A stretch of 64,000 nucleotides of DNA from positions 1-64,000 of the forward strand of contig NZ_QJRI01000169.1 of NCBI RefSeq assembly GCF_003254565.1. The letters are read 5' to 3'. The position numbers and the translations under genes were made by a program. Positions 12,327 through 22,015 of the stretch are shown in pieces (position 1 is the first letter of the stretch; each line of letters begins with the position of its first letter). Source of the stretch: Flavobacterium nitrogenifigens (lineage in GTDB: Bacteria > Bacteroidota > Bacteroidia > Flavobacteriales > Flavobacteriaceae). The notes beneath the pieces were generated by a model that made no database searches, was not told where the DNA came from, and saw only the letters and a program-made list of their open reading frames with translations.

Positions 12327-13541
12327 ATGTCAGTTTTAAACGGGAAAAAGATTTTACTGGGTGTTTCCGGTGGAATTGCAGCCTATAAAACAGCCACTTT
12401 AGTACGACTTTTTATAAAAGCAGGTGCACATGTCCAAGTGATCATGACACCTGCTTCTAAGGATTTTGTAACCCCACTTACATTATCTACCTTATCAAAA
12501 AATCCAGTACATTCAAGTTTCTTTAATCAGGATGATGAAGACGAAGTTTGGAACAATCATGTAGAATTGGCTCTTTGGGCAGATTTTATGCTGATTGCAC
12601 CAGCTACTGCAAATACGTTGTCTAAAATGGCAACAGGAAACTGCGATAATCTTTTAATAGCTACCTATTTATCGGCAAAATGTCCAGTTTATTTTGCGCC
12701 TGCAATGGACTTGGATATGTACAAACATCCTTCAACTTTATCAAGTTTTGCTGCGTTAAAACAGTACGGAAATATTATGATTCCTGCTGAAAGCGGTGAA
12801 TTGGCAAGTGGTTTGTCGGGAGAAGGCCGTATGGCTGAGCCTGAGAATATTGTTGCTTTCTTAGAAGCTGATTTAGAAAGCAAACTGCCTTTAAAAGGAA
12901 AAAAAATACTAGTTACTGCTGGTCCAACATACGAAGCAATAGACCCTGTACGTTTTATTGGAAATCATTCTTCTGGTAAAATGGGATTTGATATCGCCAA
13001 TGAAGCGGCAAGTTTAGGTGCAGAAGTATTTTTAATTGCAGGTCCGACTCATTATAAAGCTAAAAATAGCTTGATAAAAACGGTTGATGTTGTTTCGGCT
13101 CAGGAAATGTATGATGCCTGCCATCAGTATTTTAACGAAGTTGATGCGGCGATTGCAGCAGCAGCTGTTGCAGATTATAGACCAAAATTTGTTGCAGATC
13201 AGAAGATTAAAAAGAGTACAGAAGAGTTTTCGATAGAACTTGAAAAGACAAAAGATATATTGTCTTCTTTGGGGGCTATCAAAAAAAATCAGTTTTTAAT
13301 CGGCTTTGCATTAGAAACTGAAAATGAAATTGAAAATGCTAAGTTGAAAATTCAGAAAAAAAACTTAGATTTGATTGTTTTAAATTCCTTACAAGATAAA
13401 GGTGCCGGTTTTAAAAAAGAGACCAATAAAGTAACGTTTATTGATAAAAATTTTGAAATTGAACCAATGGAATTAAAATCAAAAGAATCTGTAGCGGTTG
13501 ATATTCTGAATAAAGTTATTCTGCATTTTTCAAAATCATAA
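12327..13541 (+). CDS. coaBC: Bifunctional phosphopantothenoylcysteine decarboxylase / phosphopantothenate-cysteine ligase
   Basis: 404 residues, a two-domain enzyme of coenzyme A synthesis. The flavin-dependent CoaC half (about 1-180) shows LGVSGGIAAYK, ATANTLSKMATGNCDN and FAPAMD. The CoaB ligase half starts near 190 with VTAGPTYEAIDPVRFIGN and contains SSGKMG and AAAVADYRP. It joins cysteine to phosphopantothenate and then decarboxylates the product. It is the third gene of the bamD operon; coaE, for the last CoA step, lies 5 kb further on. Confidence 0.97.
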   Translation: MSVLNGKKILLGVSGGIAAYKTATLVRLFIKAGAHVQVIMTPASKDFVTPLTLSTLSKNPVHSSFFNQDDEDEVWNNHVELALWADFMLIAPATANTLSKMATGNCDNLLIATYLSAKCPVYFAPAMDLDMYKHPSTLSSFAALKQYGNIMIPAESGELASGLSGEGRMAEPENIVAFLEADLESKLPLKGKKILVTAGPTYEAIDPVRFIGNHSSGKMGFDIANEAASLGAEVFLIAGPTHYKAKNSLIKTVDVVSAQEMYDACHQYFNEVDAAIAAAAVADYRPKFVADQKIKKSTEEFSIELEKTKDILSSLGAIKKNQFLIGFALETENEIENAKLKIQKKNLDLIVLNSLQDKGAGFKKETNKVTFIDKNFEIEPMELKSKESVAVDILNKVILHFSKS

Positions 13542-13611
13542 ATTTAGAATATACGCCGAAAACATAAATTGGAAACGACTTATGTTTCTAATATTAAATA
13601 TCTAGACGATT

Positions 13612-14496
13612 ATGAATAAGATAGTTACATTGTTAGTGTTTTTAAGCTTTGGTTTTGTACAAGCTCAACAGCTAAATTGTACAGTAACTATTAATACAGA
13701 ACGGTTAACAAATCCTAATAATCAGGTTTTTAAAACGCTTCAGACTTCTTTGGCTGAATTTGTAAATAAAACAGATTGGACAGGATCAGTTTTAAAACAA
13801 AACGAGAGAATTAACTGTTCGATGTATATTACTTTGTCGTCTAATAGTTCAGATCAGTTTACAGGAACCATTCAGGTCCAGTCTTCAAGACTGATTTTTA
13901 ATTCGACGTATTCTTCCCCGGTTTTAAATTACAACGATAAGGATTTTAATTTTAGATACACAGAATATGAGCCATTGTTGTTTAATCCAAACACTTACGA
14001 TTCGAATTTAGTTTCTGTAATTTCTTTCTATTGTTATATGATTTTAGGTATGGATGCCGATACTTTTCAAATGGGTGCTGGAAATCCGTATCTTCAAACT
14101 GCGCAGAATATTGCCAATGTTGCGCAGCAAGGTGGCTTTAAGGGTTGGAACCAATCTGACGGACTTCAGAATCGTTACTATTTAATCAATGATATGATCG
14201 CGCCAACTTATAGCGATTTACGTCAGACCACATATGCTTATCATACAGGATTGGATGCGATGACTATGGATCAGAAAGCTGCAAAAGAGAAAATAAAAAA
14301 CGCTTTATTGCTAATTGGAAAATTGAATTCGGTGAAACCAAATGCTTTTATCACCCGAGTTTTCTTTGATGCAAAATCAGATGAAATTGTTTCTATTTTT
14401 TCTGGAGGACCAAGCATTCCAATTACAGATTTGACGGATGTTTTGAATAAGGTTTCACCGTTAAACTCTACAAAATGGTCACAGATTAAATACTAA
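13612..14496 (+). CDS. DUF4835 family secreted protein
   Basis: 294 residues with a signal peptide cleaved after VQAQ. The mature protein starts QLNCTVTINTERL and contains LQTSLAEFVNKTDWT and RTTYAYHTGLDAM-like stretches, as in the DUF4835 family. The gene order coaBC, DUF4835, recN is conserved in Flavobacteriia. A periplasmic or outer-membrane location is likely; the function is not known. No lipobox is present. Confidence 0.85.
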   Translation: MNKIVTLLVFLSFGFVQAQQLNCTVTINTERLTNPNNQVFKTLQTSLAEFVNKTDWTGSVLKQNERINCSMYITLSSNSSDQFTGTIQVQSSRLIFNSTYSSPVLNYNDKDFNFRYTEYEPLLFNPNTYDSNLVSVISFYCYMILGMDADTFQMGAGNPYLQTAQNIANVAQQGGFKGWNQSDGLQNRYYLINDMIAPTYSDLRQTTYAYHTGLDAMTMDQKAAKEKIKNALLLIGKLNSVKPNAFITRVFFDAKSDEIVSIFSGGPSIPITDLTDVLNKVSPLNSTKWSQIKY

Positions 14497-14560
14497 TCTC
14501 GTTTTCTGTTTTTGCCATCTTTATTTATCATTATAACTTTTATTTTTACAAAATTGCCCT

Positions 14561-16213
14561 ATGATTACTTCGCTGTCAATTAAAAATTATGCTCTTATCG
14601 AAAAGCTCGCTATAGATTTTTCTAAAGGTTTTTCTATAATTACAGGTGAGACAGGTGCAGGAAAATCGATTATTTTAGGAGCTATTGGTCTTGTTTTGGG
14701 TAAAAGAGCAGACCTTACTTCGTTAAAAAATAAGGAAGAAAAATGTGTTATTGAAGCGCAGTTTGAAATTGGAAAATACAATCTTAAAGAATTTTTTGAA
14801 GCCAATGATTTAGATTATGAAGATGAGACGATTATAAGAAGAGAAATTCTTCCTTCTGGTAAATCTCGTGCTTTTATAAATGACAGTCCGGTAAATCTTC
14901 AAGAATTGCAGGATTTAAGTTTGTATTTAATTGATATTCATTCGCAGCAACAAACTCAAGAGCTGTCAGATGAGAGCGTTCAGTTTAAAATTATTGATGC
15001 TATTGCAAATAATTCAGAAGTAATTGCTGATTATCAAAAACTGCTTAAATCATATAAAGCTGATAAATCGAAGCTAAATGCATTGTTGAAAAAACAAAGT
15101 GACGCAGGTAAAGAACAAGAGTACCATACGTTTTTATTAAATGAATTGGTTGCGGCACAATTAAAATCTGGAGAGCAGGAAGAATTAGAAGCCGACTACG
15201 AAAAGCTGAATAATGTTGAGATTATTAAAGAATCTTTAGATAAATCTTTAGCAATTGCAAATGAAGAACAATTTGGTGTTTTTCATAATTTGAATGAAAT
15301 AAAGAATGCATTGCAAAAAGTGGCTCCTTTTGCACTAGAATATCAAAATCTATTCGAAAGAATTACAAGTTTGACTATTGACTTTGATGATATTTCTAAA
15401 GAATTAGAAAATTGCTCAGAGAAATTATTAAATGATCCTGCTCAGTTAGAATTGATAAATCAGAAACTGCAAGTGATTTATAATTTGCAGAAAAAGCATC
15501 AGGCGAGTTCTGTAGAGGAACTGCTTCAGATTCAGTCAGATTTAGGGAATTCTTTGTTGGAATTGGATAATATGGATGAAGAAATTGCTTCTTTGTCTAA
15601 ACTTATCGAAGAAAAGGCTATTGAGCTAGATGAATACGCATCGAAAATACATGAAAATAGGGTAAATGCAATTCCAAGATTATCAGAGCAGCTTGTTTCT
15701 ATTCTGGAAACTTTAGGAATGCCAAATGCTCGTTTTAATATGGAATTATTGCCTTCAGAAAACTATTTCCAAAACGGAAAAGATGAACTACAATTTTTGT
15801 TTTCTGCAAACAAGGGAACCGATTTTGGGTTATTGAAGAAAGTAGCTTCAGGAGGGGAAATGTCTCGTATTATGTTGGCTGTGAAAGCAATTCTAGCTAA
15901 GTATTCAAAACTGCCGACTTTAATTTTTGATGAAATTGATACAGGAGTTTCTGGAGAAATTGCTATCAGAATGGGTGAAATCATGAAAGAAATGAGTAAT
16001 ACGATGCAGATTTTTGCCATTACACATTTGCCTCAAATTGCAGCAAAAGGAGATTCTCATTTTAAAGTTTCTAAAGCAACAATTGACGATGACACTCAGT
16101 CAGAATTAAAGTTGCTGTCTCAGGATGAAAGAGTTACAGAAATAGCTCAAATGTTATCTGGTGCAGTCGTTTCTGATTCGGCTTTAAATCACGCGAAAGC
16201 CTTGTTGAACTAA
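14561..16213 (+). CDS. recN: DNA repair protein RecN
   Basis: 550 residues, an SMC-like ATPase that acts at double-strand breaks. Walker A is GETGAGKS (29-36). The N-terminal head also shows LSIKNYALIEKL and the DIHSQQQTQEL stretch. A long coiled coil occupies about 160-370. The C-terminal head has the signature ASGGEMSRIMLA and Walker B LIFDEIDTGVSG. The head and coil proportions are normal for RecN. Confidence 0.97.
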   Translation: MITSLSIKNYALIEKLAIDFSKGFSIITGETGAGKSIILGAIGLVLGKRADLTSLKNKEEKCVIEAQFEIGKYNLKEFFEANDLDYEDETIIRREILPSGKSRAFINDSPVNLQELQDLSLYLIDIHSQQQTQELSDESVQFKIIDAIANNSEVIADYQKLLKSYKADKSKLNALLKKQSDAGKEQEYHTFLLNELVAAQLKSGEQEELEADYEKLNNVEIIKESLDKSLAIANEEQFGVFHNLNEIKNALQKVAPFALEYQNLFERITSLTIDFDDISKELENCSEKLLNDPAQLELINQKLQVIYNLQKKHQASSVEELLQIQSDLGNSLLELDNMDEEIASLSKLIEEKAIELDEYASKIHENRVNAIPRLSEQLVSILETLGMPNARFNMELLPSENYFQNGKDELQFLFSANKGTDFGLLKKVASGGEMSRIMLAVKAILAKYSKLPTLIFDEIDTGVSGEIAIRMGEIMKEMSNTMQIFAITHLPQIAAKGDSHFKVSKATIDDDTQSELKLLSQDERVTEIAQMLSGAVVSDSALNHAKALLN

Positions 16214-16231
16214 AGAAATACTTTATATTTG
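16202..16231 (+). promoter_or_regulatory. Putative promoter of fabV
   Basis: TTG at 16202 (another at 16205) and TATATTTG at 16224-16231, with 19 or 16 nt between. It overlaps the last codons of recN and leaves a leader of about 75 nt before fabV. Confidence 0.6.
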
Positions 16232-16313
16232 TCATCGAAAAAATAATTAAACAAACGGGAATAAGCGCTCATTTACTTAATAAATAGCTTGTTAACGAAT
16301 AAATAAAATAAGT

Positions 16314-17504
16314 ATGATTATAGAACCTAGAATGAGAGGATTTATTTGTTTGACTGCCCACCCAACGGGAGCTGAGCAAAATGTAAAAAATCAAATCGAA
16401 TACGTAAAATCTAAAGGAGAAATCGCTGGTGCTAAAAAAGTTTTAGTTATTGGTGCTTCTACAGGTTTCGGATTGGCTTCAAGAATTACTAGTGCTTTTG
16501 GTTCTGGTGCATCAACAATTGGAGTGTTTTTTGAAAAACCGCCAGTTGAAGGAAAAACAGCTTCTCCAGGATGGTACAATTCTGCAGCGTTTGAAAAAGA
16601 AGCTCATAAAGCAGGTTTATATGCAAAAAGTATCAACGGAGATGCATTCTCAAACGAAATTAAGAGAGAAACTCTAGATTTAATCAAAGCAGATTTAGGT
16701 CAGGTAGATCTTGTAATTTATAGTTTAGCTTCTCCAGTACGTACAAATCCAAATACTGGTGTTACACACCGTTCAGTTTTAAAACCAATTGGACAAACAT
16801 TCACAAATAAAACAGTTGATTTCCATACAGGAAAAGTTTCAGATGTTTCAATTGCTCCTGCAAACGAAGAAGATATTGAAAATACAGTTGCTGTTATGGG
16901 TGGAGAAGACTGGGCAATGTGGATTGATGCTTTGAAAGCTGAAAATTTATTAGCTGAAGGAGCTACAACAGTTGCTTATTCTTATATTGGACCAGCATTA
17001 ACTGAGGCAGTTTACCGTAAAGGAACAATCGGTCGTGCAAAAGATCACTTAGAAGCTACAGCGTTTACTATTTCAGATTCTTTACAATCTATCGGAGGAA
17101 AAGCATATGTTTCTGTAAATAAAGCATTAGTTACGCAAGCAAGTTCTGCAATTCCAGTAATTCCATTATATATTTCTCTTTTATACAAAATCATGAAGGA
17201 AGAAGGAATTCACGAAGGTTGTATTGAGCAAATTCAGCGTTTATTTCAAGATAGATTATACAATGGTTCTGAAGTTCCTGTTGATGAAAAAGGAAGAATC
17301 AGAATCGACGACTGGGAAATGCGTGAAGATGTTCAGGAAAAAGTGGCTAAACTTTGGTTGGAAGCTACAACTGAAACATTGCCAGAAATCGGTGATTTAG
17401 CAGGATACAGAAATGATTTCTTAAATTTATTCGGATTTGAAGTTCCTGGTGTTGATTACAACGCAGACACAAATGAAGTTGTTGAGATCGAAAGTATCAA
17501 ATAA
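16314..17504 (+). CDS. fabV: Enoyl-ACP / trans-2-enoyl-CoA reductase FabV
   Basis: 396 residues, typical for FabV, the long SDR-type reductase that performs the last step of each fatty-acid elongation cycle and is naturally insensitive to triclosan. The N-terminus MIIEPRMRGFICLTAHP is diagnostic. The NAD-binding region is VLVIGASTGFG. The catalytic pair has the FabV spacing Tyr-x8-Lys (Y234, K243). No FabI is present in this window. It has its own promoter motif and a hairpin terminator. Confidence 0.96.
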   Translation: MIIEPRMRGFICLTAHPTGAEQNVKNQIEYVKSKGEIAGAKKVLVIGASTGFGLASRITSAFGSGASTIGVFFEKPPVEGKTASPGWYNSAAFEKEAHKAGLYAKSINGDAFSNEIKRETLDLIKADLGQVDLVIYSLASPVRTNPNTGVTHRSVLKPIGQTFTNKTVDFHTGKVSDVSIAPANEEDIENTVAVMGGEDWAMWIDALKAENLLAEGATTVAYSYIGPALTEAVYRKGTIGRAKDHLEATAFTISDSLQSIGGKAYVSVNKALVTQASSAIPVIPLYISLLYKIMKEEGIHEGCIEQIQRLFQDRLYNGSEVPVDEKGRIRIDDWEMREDVQEKVAKLWLEATTETLPEIGDLAGYRNDFLNLFGFEVPGVDYNADTNEVVEIESIK

Positions 17505-17530
17505 TAATATTTTACTAGCAGTAAACGAAA

Positions 17531-17560
17531 AACCATCAGCCAAAAGTTGATGGTTTTTTT
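17531..17560 (+). terminator. Intrinsic terminator of fabV
   Basis: An 8-bp stem (AACCATCA paired with TGATGGTT) with a 9-nt loop and a T-run. It lies 27 bases after the fabV stop. Confidence 0.8.
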
Positions 17561-17580
17561 GTGAATATACCATATCTTTG
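17547..17580 (+). promoter_or_regulatory. Putative promoter of glycosyltransferase-coaE
   Basis: TATCTTTG at 17573-17580, with TTG at 17547 (23-nt spacer) inside the 3' arm of the fabV terminator. The long spacer makes this a moderate match. Confidence 0.45.
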
Positions 17581-17631
17581 TTAAAATTTTACAACACTAA
17601 AAATATACCCTTTAATAACGCGCATTCTGCT

Positions 17632-18630
17632 ATGATTTTTTCTTTAATTATACCCGTGTATAATCGTCCAGATGAAGTTGATGAGCTTTTAGAAAGTCTC
17701 TCAAAATCTGATTATAATGAAGCTTTTGAAATTGTTCTTGTCGAAGATGGATCTTCAGTTCCATGTAGAGATGTGGTGATGAATTATCAAGGAAAATTAA
17801 ATATTTCATATTACTTTAAAGAAAACTCAGGTCCTGGAGACTCTAGGAATTTTGGTATGCAGAGGGCTAGAGGTGATTATTTTATCATCTTTGACTCAGA
17901 TTGTATTATTCCATCACAATATTTGACAGAAGTTCGTAAAGAATTAGATGCAAGTTATGTGGATTGTTTTGGAGGGCCAGATAAAGCGCTTGATAGTTTT
18001 TCAGACATTCAGAAAGCTATCAATTTTGCTATGACTTCATTTCTCACAACAGGAGGAATTAGAGGAGGCTCTGAGAAAATTAATAAGTTCCAGCCCCGTA
18101 GCTTTAACATGGGAATTTCTAAGAAAGCTTTTGAGGCTTCAAAAGGTTTTGGAAACATACATCCAGGAGAAGATCCAGATTTATCTATTCGTTTATGGAA
18201 TCTTGGATTTGAAACAAGGCTTTTTAAAGAAGCTTATGTGTACCATAAAAGAAGAATTGACTGGGAGAAATTTTCAGTTCAGGTAAATAAATTTGGAATT
18301 GCTAGACCAATTTTAAATAGCTGGTATCCAGAGCATAATAAATTAACTTTTTTCTTTCCGACTTTTTTTATACTTGGATTATTATTAGCTTTTTTATTGT
18401 TAATTTTTAATATCGATATTTTATTACAATTATATTTTGTATATTTCGTTATAATTTTTCTTACAGCCAGTGTTCAAAACAAAAGCATCAAAATTGGATA
18501 CTTGTCTGTAATAGCTGTGTGGAAACAGTTTTATGGTTACGGAACAGGTTTTTTAAAATCATATGTAAAAGTGATTTTGTTAAAGAAAAAACCGCAAGAA
18601 GCTTTTCCGCGTATGTTTTTTAAATTATAA
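17632..18630 (+). CDS. Family 2 glycosyltransferase, membrane-associated
   Basis: 332 residues from the ATG that starts IFSLIIPVYNRPDEVDELL, the classic GT-A opening; an in-frame TTG 54 bases earlier overlaps the promoter motif and is unlikely. Further motifs are LVEDGS, GPGDSRNFGM, IIFDSDCIIP (DxD-like) and PGEDPDLSIRLW. Two hydrophobic segments near the C-terminus (about 245-300) suggest membrane attachment. It transfers a sugar from a nucleotide donor to an unknown acceptor. coaE follows after 2 bases. Confidence 0.88.
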   Translation: MIFSLIIPVYNRPDEVDELLESLSKSDYNEAFEIVLVEDGSSVPCRDVVMNYQGKLNISYYFKENSGPGDSRNFGMQRARGDYFIIFDSDCIIPSQYLTEVRKELDASYVDCFGGPDKALDSFSDIQKAINFAMTSFLTTGGIRGGSEKINKFQPRSFNMGISKKAFEASKGFGNIHPGEDPDLSIRLWNLGFETRLFKEAYVYHKRRIDWEKFSVQVNKFGIARPILNSWYPEHNKLTFFFPTFFILGLLLAFLLLIFNIDILLQLYFVYFVIIFLTASVQNKSIKIGYLSVIAVWKQFYGYGTGFLKSYVKVILLKKKPQEAFPRMFFKL

Positions 18631-18632
18631 GA

Positions 18633-19229
18633 ATGACAAAAGTTATTGGTCTTACAGGAGGAATTGGCAGCGGTAAAACTACTGTGGCAAACTATTTTGA
18701 AGAAATGGGCGTTCCTGTTTATATTGCTGATGACGGTGCTAAAAGAGTTATGCAGTCAAAAAATATCCTTGCAGAAGTGAAATCTGCTTTTGGTGGCAAC
18801 ATTTTTGATGATGATATTTTAAATCGTGCCAAATTAGCACAGGTTGTTTTTAATGATAAAGAGCAATTAGCAAAATTGAATGCAATTGTACATCCAGCAG
18901 TAAAATTAGATTTTGAAGAATGGGTGAAAGAACATAAAAATCATGACTATGTAATTTATGAAGCTGCTATTTTGTTTGAAAGTGGCCGATATAAAGATTG
19001 CGATGTAATTATCACTGTGACAGCTCCAGTAGAAGTTAGAATTGAGCGAGTGATAAAGCGAGATAAAACAACCCGCGAGCAAGTTTTAAGCAGAATGAAA
19101 ATGCAGTGGGATGATGAAAAACGAATTTCTAAGAGCAATTTCGTGATTAATAACAATAATCTTAAAAATGCTAGAGAAGAAGTTGTTAAAATTCTTAAAA
19201 TTTTAAATATAAAACAAAAACAGTCTTAA
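18633..19229 (+). CDS. coaE: Dephospho-CoA kinase
   Basis: 198 residues. It phosphorylates dephospho-CoA in the last step of coenzyme A synthesis. The P-loop is GLTGGIGSGKTT, followed by YIADDGAKRV, the lid-region LNAIVHPAV and the late VIKRDKTTREQVLSRM. The size is normal. It is cotranscribed with the glycosyltransferase, with no obvious functional link. Confidence 0.96.
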   Translation: MTKVIGLTGGIGSGKTTVANYFEEMGVPVYIADDGAKRVMQSKNILAEVKSAFGGNIFDDDILNRAKLAQVVFNDKEQLAKLNAIVHPAVKLDFEEWVKEHKNHDYVIYEAAILFESGRYKDCDVIITVTAPVEVRIERVIKRDKTTREQVLSRMKMQWDDEKRISKSNFVINNNNLKNAREEVVKILKILNIKQKQS

Positions 19230-19275
19230 ATGTTAATATTTGGTTAATGTATTATTTAGTATATTGTTAAAATAT

Positions 19276-19283
19276 TAATTTTG
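19276..19283 (+). promoter_or_regulatory. -7 motif TAATTTTG five bases before the histidine kinase start
   Basis: TAATTTTG is separated by exactly 5 nt from the ATG at 19289, so transcription would start at or next to the start codon. A convincing -33 TTG was not found. Confidence 0.4.
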
Positions 19284-19288
19284 TTTCG

Positions 19289-20878
19289 ATGAATAAATTA
19301 TTTTTTAGAATACTTGTTTTATTGATGAGTCTGTCCTTGATAGGGATAATTCTGGTTCAAGTATTTTGGTTCAATTCTTCGTTCAAAAATAATGAAGAGC
19401 AGTTTAAATACCACGTTACTCAAGTAATTGGAAATGTTGCAGATAAGCTGGAACAACAAGAAGAGTACAGTTTCTACGACAAATATAACCGTATAAAAGA
19501 CAGTACGGGGAAAATTCCAAAAAAAGAAGATTTATTGCAAGTATTTTACGTTCAGAGAAATACTAAAACCAATAAAACAATTGTTTATTCTAATACCTTG
19601 ACATCTGAAGATTATGATATCAATGGTTCGGTTTTTAACAAAAAATTCAGCAGTGAGCGTTTTAAAAATTTTAGTTCTAAAAGAGTAACTGAAGTTTATA
19701 ATAACAACAATGGAATTGATAATAATAACAGTTTAGGACAAAGTATAATTCCTGATCTGAAAATTGAAAAATCAGGAAGCTTAGATATATTAAATAAAGT
19801 TCAGCAGCAAATTCAATATAAAGACATTGCTTCTTTAACTCCAATTGAAGGGAGGATAACAAAAGATAAGCTTTTTAAATTATTGAAGAAAGAGCTCGAA
19901 GAATATGGCGTAAAAACCAAATTTGAATTTGGGATATACAGCAGTGGCAATCCGACAAAGATAAAATCAGACGGATTTCATTATGATAAAGAAGCTACTT
20001 ACAGTATTCCGATATATACAGATAATGAAGGAAACAGCAGATATGAACTCTCTGTGACATTTCCTCATAAAAAGAAGTTCTTATTGTCCGAATTATTAAG
20101 TATTACTATCTTATCGATAGTCTTTACATTAATTATAATTGTAGCATATACGAGTGCCTTAAATCAGTTATTGCGTCAGAAACATATTTCTGAAATTAAA
20201 ACAGATTTCATTAATAACATGACGCATGAGTTTAAAACGCCAATTGCCACTATTAACTTAGCATTAGATGCTATTAGAAGTCCTAAGGTTATTGAAGATA
20301 AAGAGAAAGTTTATCGTTATCTTCAAATGATTAGGGATGAAAATAAGAGGATGCACGCTCAGGTCGAAAATGTTCTGCGTATTTCTAAACTAGAAAAAAG
20401 GGAGCTTGATATTACAAAAGAACCTACTGTAGTAACAGATATTATAGACGATGCAATTGAGCATGTTAATCTAATTTTGGAAGACAGACAAGGAACTGTC
20501 GAAAGGCATTATAATGCAGCCAGAACAACAGTTTTGATAAATGAAGTTCATTTTACAAACGTATTGGTTAATATTTTAGAAAATGCAATCAAATATTCTC
20601 CAGATGCGCCTAAGATTGAAATTTTTACAGAAAATGTGAAGGACATGATTCTGATAAAAGTAAAAGATCATGGTTTAGGAATGAGTAAGATAGCTCAGAA
20701 ACGAGTTTTTGAGAAGTTTTACCGAGAGCATACCGGAGATCTTCATAATGTAAAAGGACATGGTTTAGGATTGGCATATGTGAAAAGAATAGTGGAAGAT
20801 CACAATGGTCAAGTATATGTAGAAAGCGAAAAAGGAAAAGGTAGCACCTTTATAATAAAAATACCATTAATAAATTAA
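19289..20878 (+). CDS. Membrane sensor histidine kinase
   Basis: 529 residues. One transmembrane helix (about 5-27), a periplasmic sensor of about 240 residues with an Asn-rich patch near 138-148, and a second helix (266-290) come before the kinase core. No HAMP domain is evident. The phosphorylated histidine is in MTHEFKTPIA (H313). ATP-binding boxes are NILENAIKYS, DHGLGM and GHGLGLAYVKRI. The response regulator follows after 3 bases, so they form a pair. It resembles RprX-type kinases of Bacteroidota. The signal is unknown. Confidence 0.92.
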   Translation: MNKLFFRILVLLMSLSLIGIILVQVFWFNSSFKNNEEQFKYHVTQVIGNVADKLEQQEEYSFYDKYNRIKDSTGKIPKKEDLLQVFYVQRNTKTNKTIVYSNTLTSEDYDINGSVFNKKFSSERFKNFSSKRVTEVYNNNNGIDNNNSLGQSIIPDLKIEKSGSLDILNKVQQQIQYKDIASLTPIEGRITKDKLFKLLKKELEEYGVKTKFEFGIYSSGNPTKIKSDGFHYDKEATYSIPIYTDNEGNSRYELSVTFPHKKKFLLSELLSITILSIVFTLIIIVAYTSALNQLLRQKHISEIKTDFINNMTHEFKTPIATINLALDAIRSPKVIEDKEKVYRYLQMIRDENKRMHAQVENVLRISKLEKRELDITKEPTVVTDIIDDAIEHVNLILEDRQGTVERHYNAARTTVLINEVHFTNVLVNILENAIKYSPDAPKIEIFTENVKDMILIKVKDHGLGMSKIAQKRVFEKFYREHTGDLHNVKGHGLGLAYVKRIVEDHNGQVYVESEKGKGSTFIIKIPLIN

Positions 20879-20881
20879 AAT

Positions 20882-21598
20882 ATGGAAAATACTAACAAAA
20901 GAATACTTTTAGTAGAAGATGACCTAAATTTTGGGGCGGTTCTTAAAGATTATCTAATGTTAAATGACTTTGAAGTTACTTTAGCTAAAAACGGTATGGA
21001 AGGTTTCGAGAAATTCAAGAAGGATGTATACGATTTGTGCATTCTTGATGTAATGATGCCTTATAAAGATGGTTACACTTTGGCCAAAGAAATTAGAGAG
21101 AAGAACAGTGAAGTGCCAATTATATTCTTGACAGCAAAATCTATGAAAGAAGATGTGTTAAAAGGATACAAAGCGGGTGCTGACGACTATTTAAATAAAC
21201 CTTTTGATTCTGAAGTTCTTTTAATGAAAATTAAAGCAATCATTCAAAGAAAATCAGCTGATACAAAAGCAGAGCAAGTACAGTTTGAATTTAATATTGG
21301 TAAATTCCACTTAAATTCAAAATTGAGATTCCTTACTTTCCAAGATGAGGAACCGATTAAATTATCTCCAAAAGAAAACGAATTGCTTAAAATGTTAATT
21401 CTTCATGAAAATGACTTAATGCCAAGAGAATTAGCTTTAACAAAAATCTGGAGAGATGACAACTACTTTACTTCAAGAAGTATGGACGTTTACATCGCTA
21501 AATTGAGAAAATACTTAAAAGCTGATGAAGATGTTGAAATCTTAAACATTCACGGAGAAGGTTTCAGATTGGTAGTAAAAAGCAAAGTTTCTGAATAA
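20882..21598 (+). CDS. OmpR-family response regulator
   Basis: 238 residues. The receiver domain has the acidic pocket VEDD, the phosphoacceptor in CILDVMMP (D56), FLTAKS (T84) and NKPF (K106). The C-terminal winged helix contains LSPKENELLKML, LTKIW and YIAKLRKYL with GEGFRLV. It is probably the partner of the kinase immediately upstream (RprY-like). Its targets cannot be read from this window. Confidence 0.95.
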   Translation: MENTNKRILLVEDDLNFGAVLKDYLMLNDFEVTLAKNGMEGFEKFKKDVYDLCILDVMMPYKDGYTLAKEIREKNSEVPIIFLTAKSMKEDVLKGYKAGADDYLNKPFDSEVLLMKIKAIIQRKSADTKAEQVQFEFNIGKFHLNSKLRFLTFQDEEPIKLSPKENELLKMLILHENDLMPRELALTKIWRDDNYFTSRSMDVYIAKLRKYLKADEDVEILNIHGEGFRLVVKSKVSE

Positions 21599-21620
21599 TT
21601 AATTCACCGAAATATAATAT

Positions 21621-21648
21621 AAGCTCTGAGAAATCAGAGCTTTTTTTA
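21621..21648 (+). terminator. Intrinsic terminator of the two-component operon
   Basis: A 9-bp stem AAGCTCTGA / TCAGAGCTT with a 4-nt loop and seven T residues, 22 bases after the response regulator. Confidence 0.9.
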
Positions 21649-21685
21649 TGCGTAAAAGTATTTTCAATCACAATTACGCGCAATC

Positions 21686-21787
21686 TTGTCATTTTGACGA
21701 AGGAGAAATCACACACGTAATTCGACAAAGATTGGCGATTTTGTTTATGGAATTTCTAGTGTGATTTCTCCTTCGTCGAAATGACAA
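21686..21787. repeat. Palindromic intergenic element with 29-bp arms
   Basis: The left arm (21686-21714) and right arm (21759-21787) are inverted and match at 28 of 29 positions; the core is GACGAAGGAGAAATCACAC. The 44-nt centre contains a second partial match to the left flank (CAATCTTGTC versus GACAAAGATTG). The transcript could fold into a long hairpin. It resembles the REP-like elements scattered through Flavobacterium genomes. No ORF lies inside. Confidence 0.8.
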
Positions 21788-21919
21788 ATAGTTCGAAAAA
21801 ATATTATAATTTTAAATTTATCTTGTTATTTTTATTCTATTAAGAGTGGATTTAGATCTTTAGTTATTAGGTGGATAACGTGTTTTTGTTAAACGAACTA
21901 AATCTGTGATTTATTTATT

Positions 21920-21946
21920 TTGATGAATTTTCTTAAAATAAATTTG
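21920..21946 (+). promoter_or_regulatory. Putative promoter of the leader ORF and rtcB-prfH operon
   Basis: TTG at 21920, a 16-nt spacer, then TAAATTTG at 21939-21946. It would give a leader of about 65 nt before the 27-codon ORF. I see no convincing second promoter between the attenuator and the gene at 22264. Confidence 0.6.
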
Positions 21947-22015
21947 GAAAATCAAAAAACAATTCACAATATTTGCACACGAAAAAAATAATAACCCTTT
22001 AAAAACGAAGAAAAA

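Noticed and set aside
17578-17631. TTG start 54 bases upstream for the glycosyltransferase
   Set aside because: It overlaps the TATCTTTG promoter motif and adds residues not found before the usual SLIIPVYN opening.
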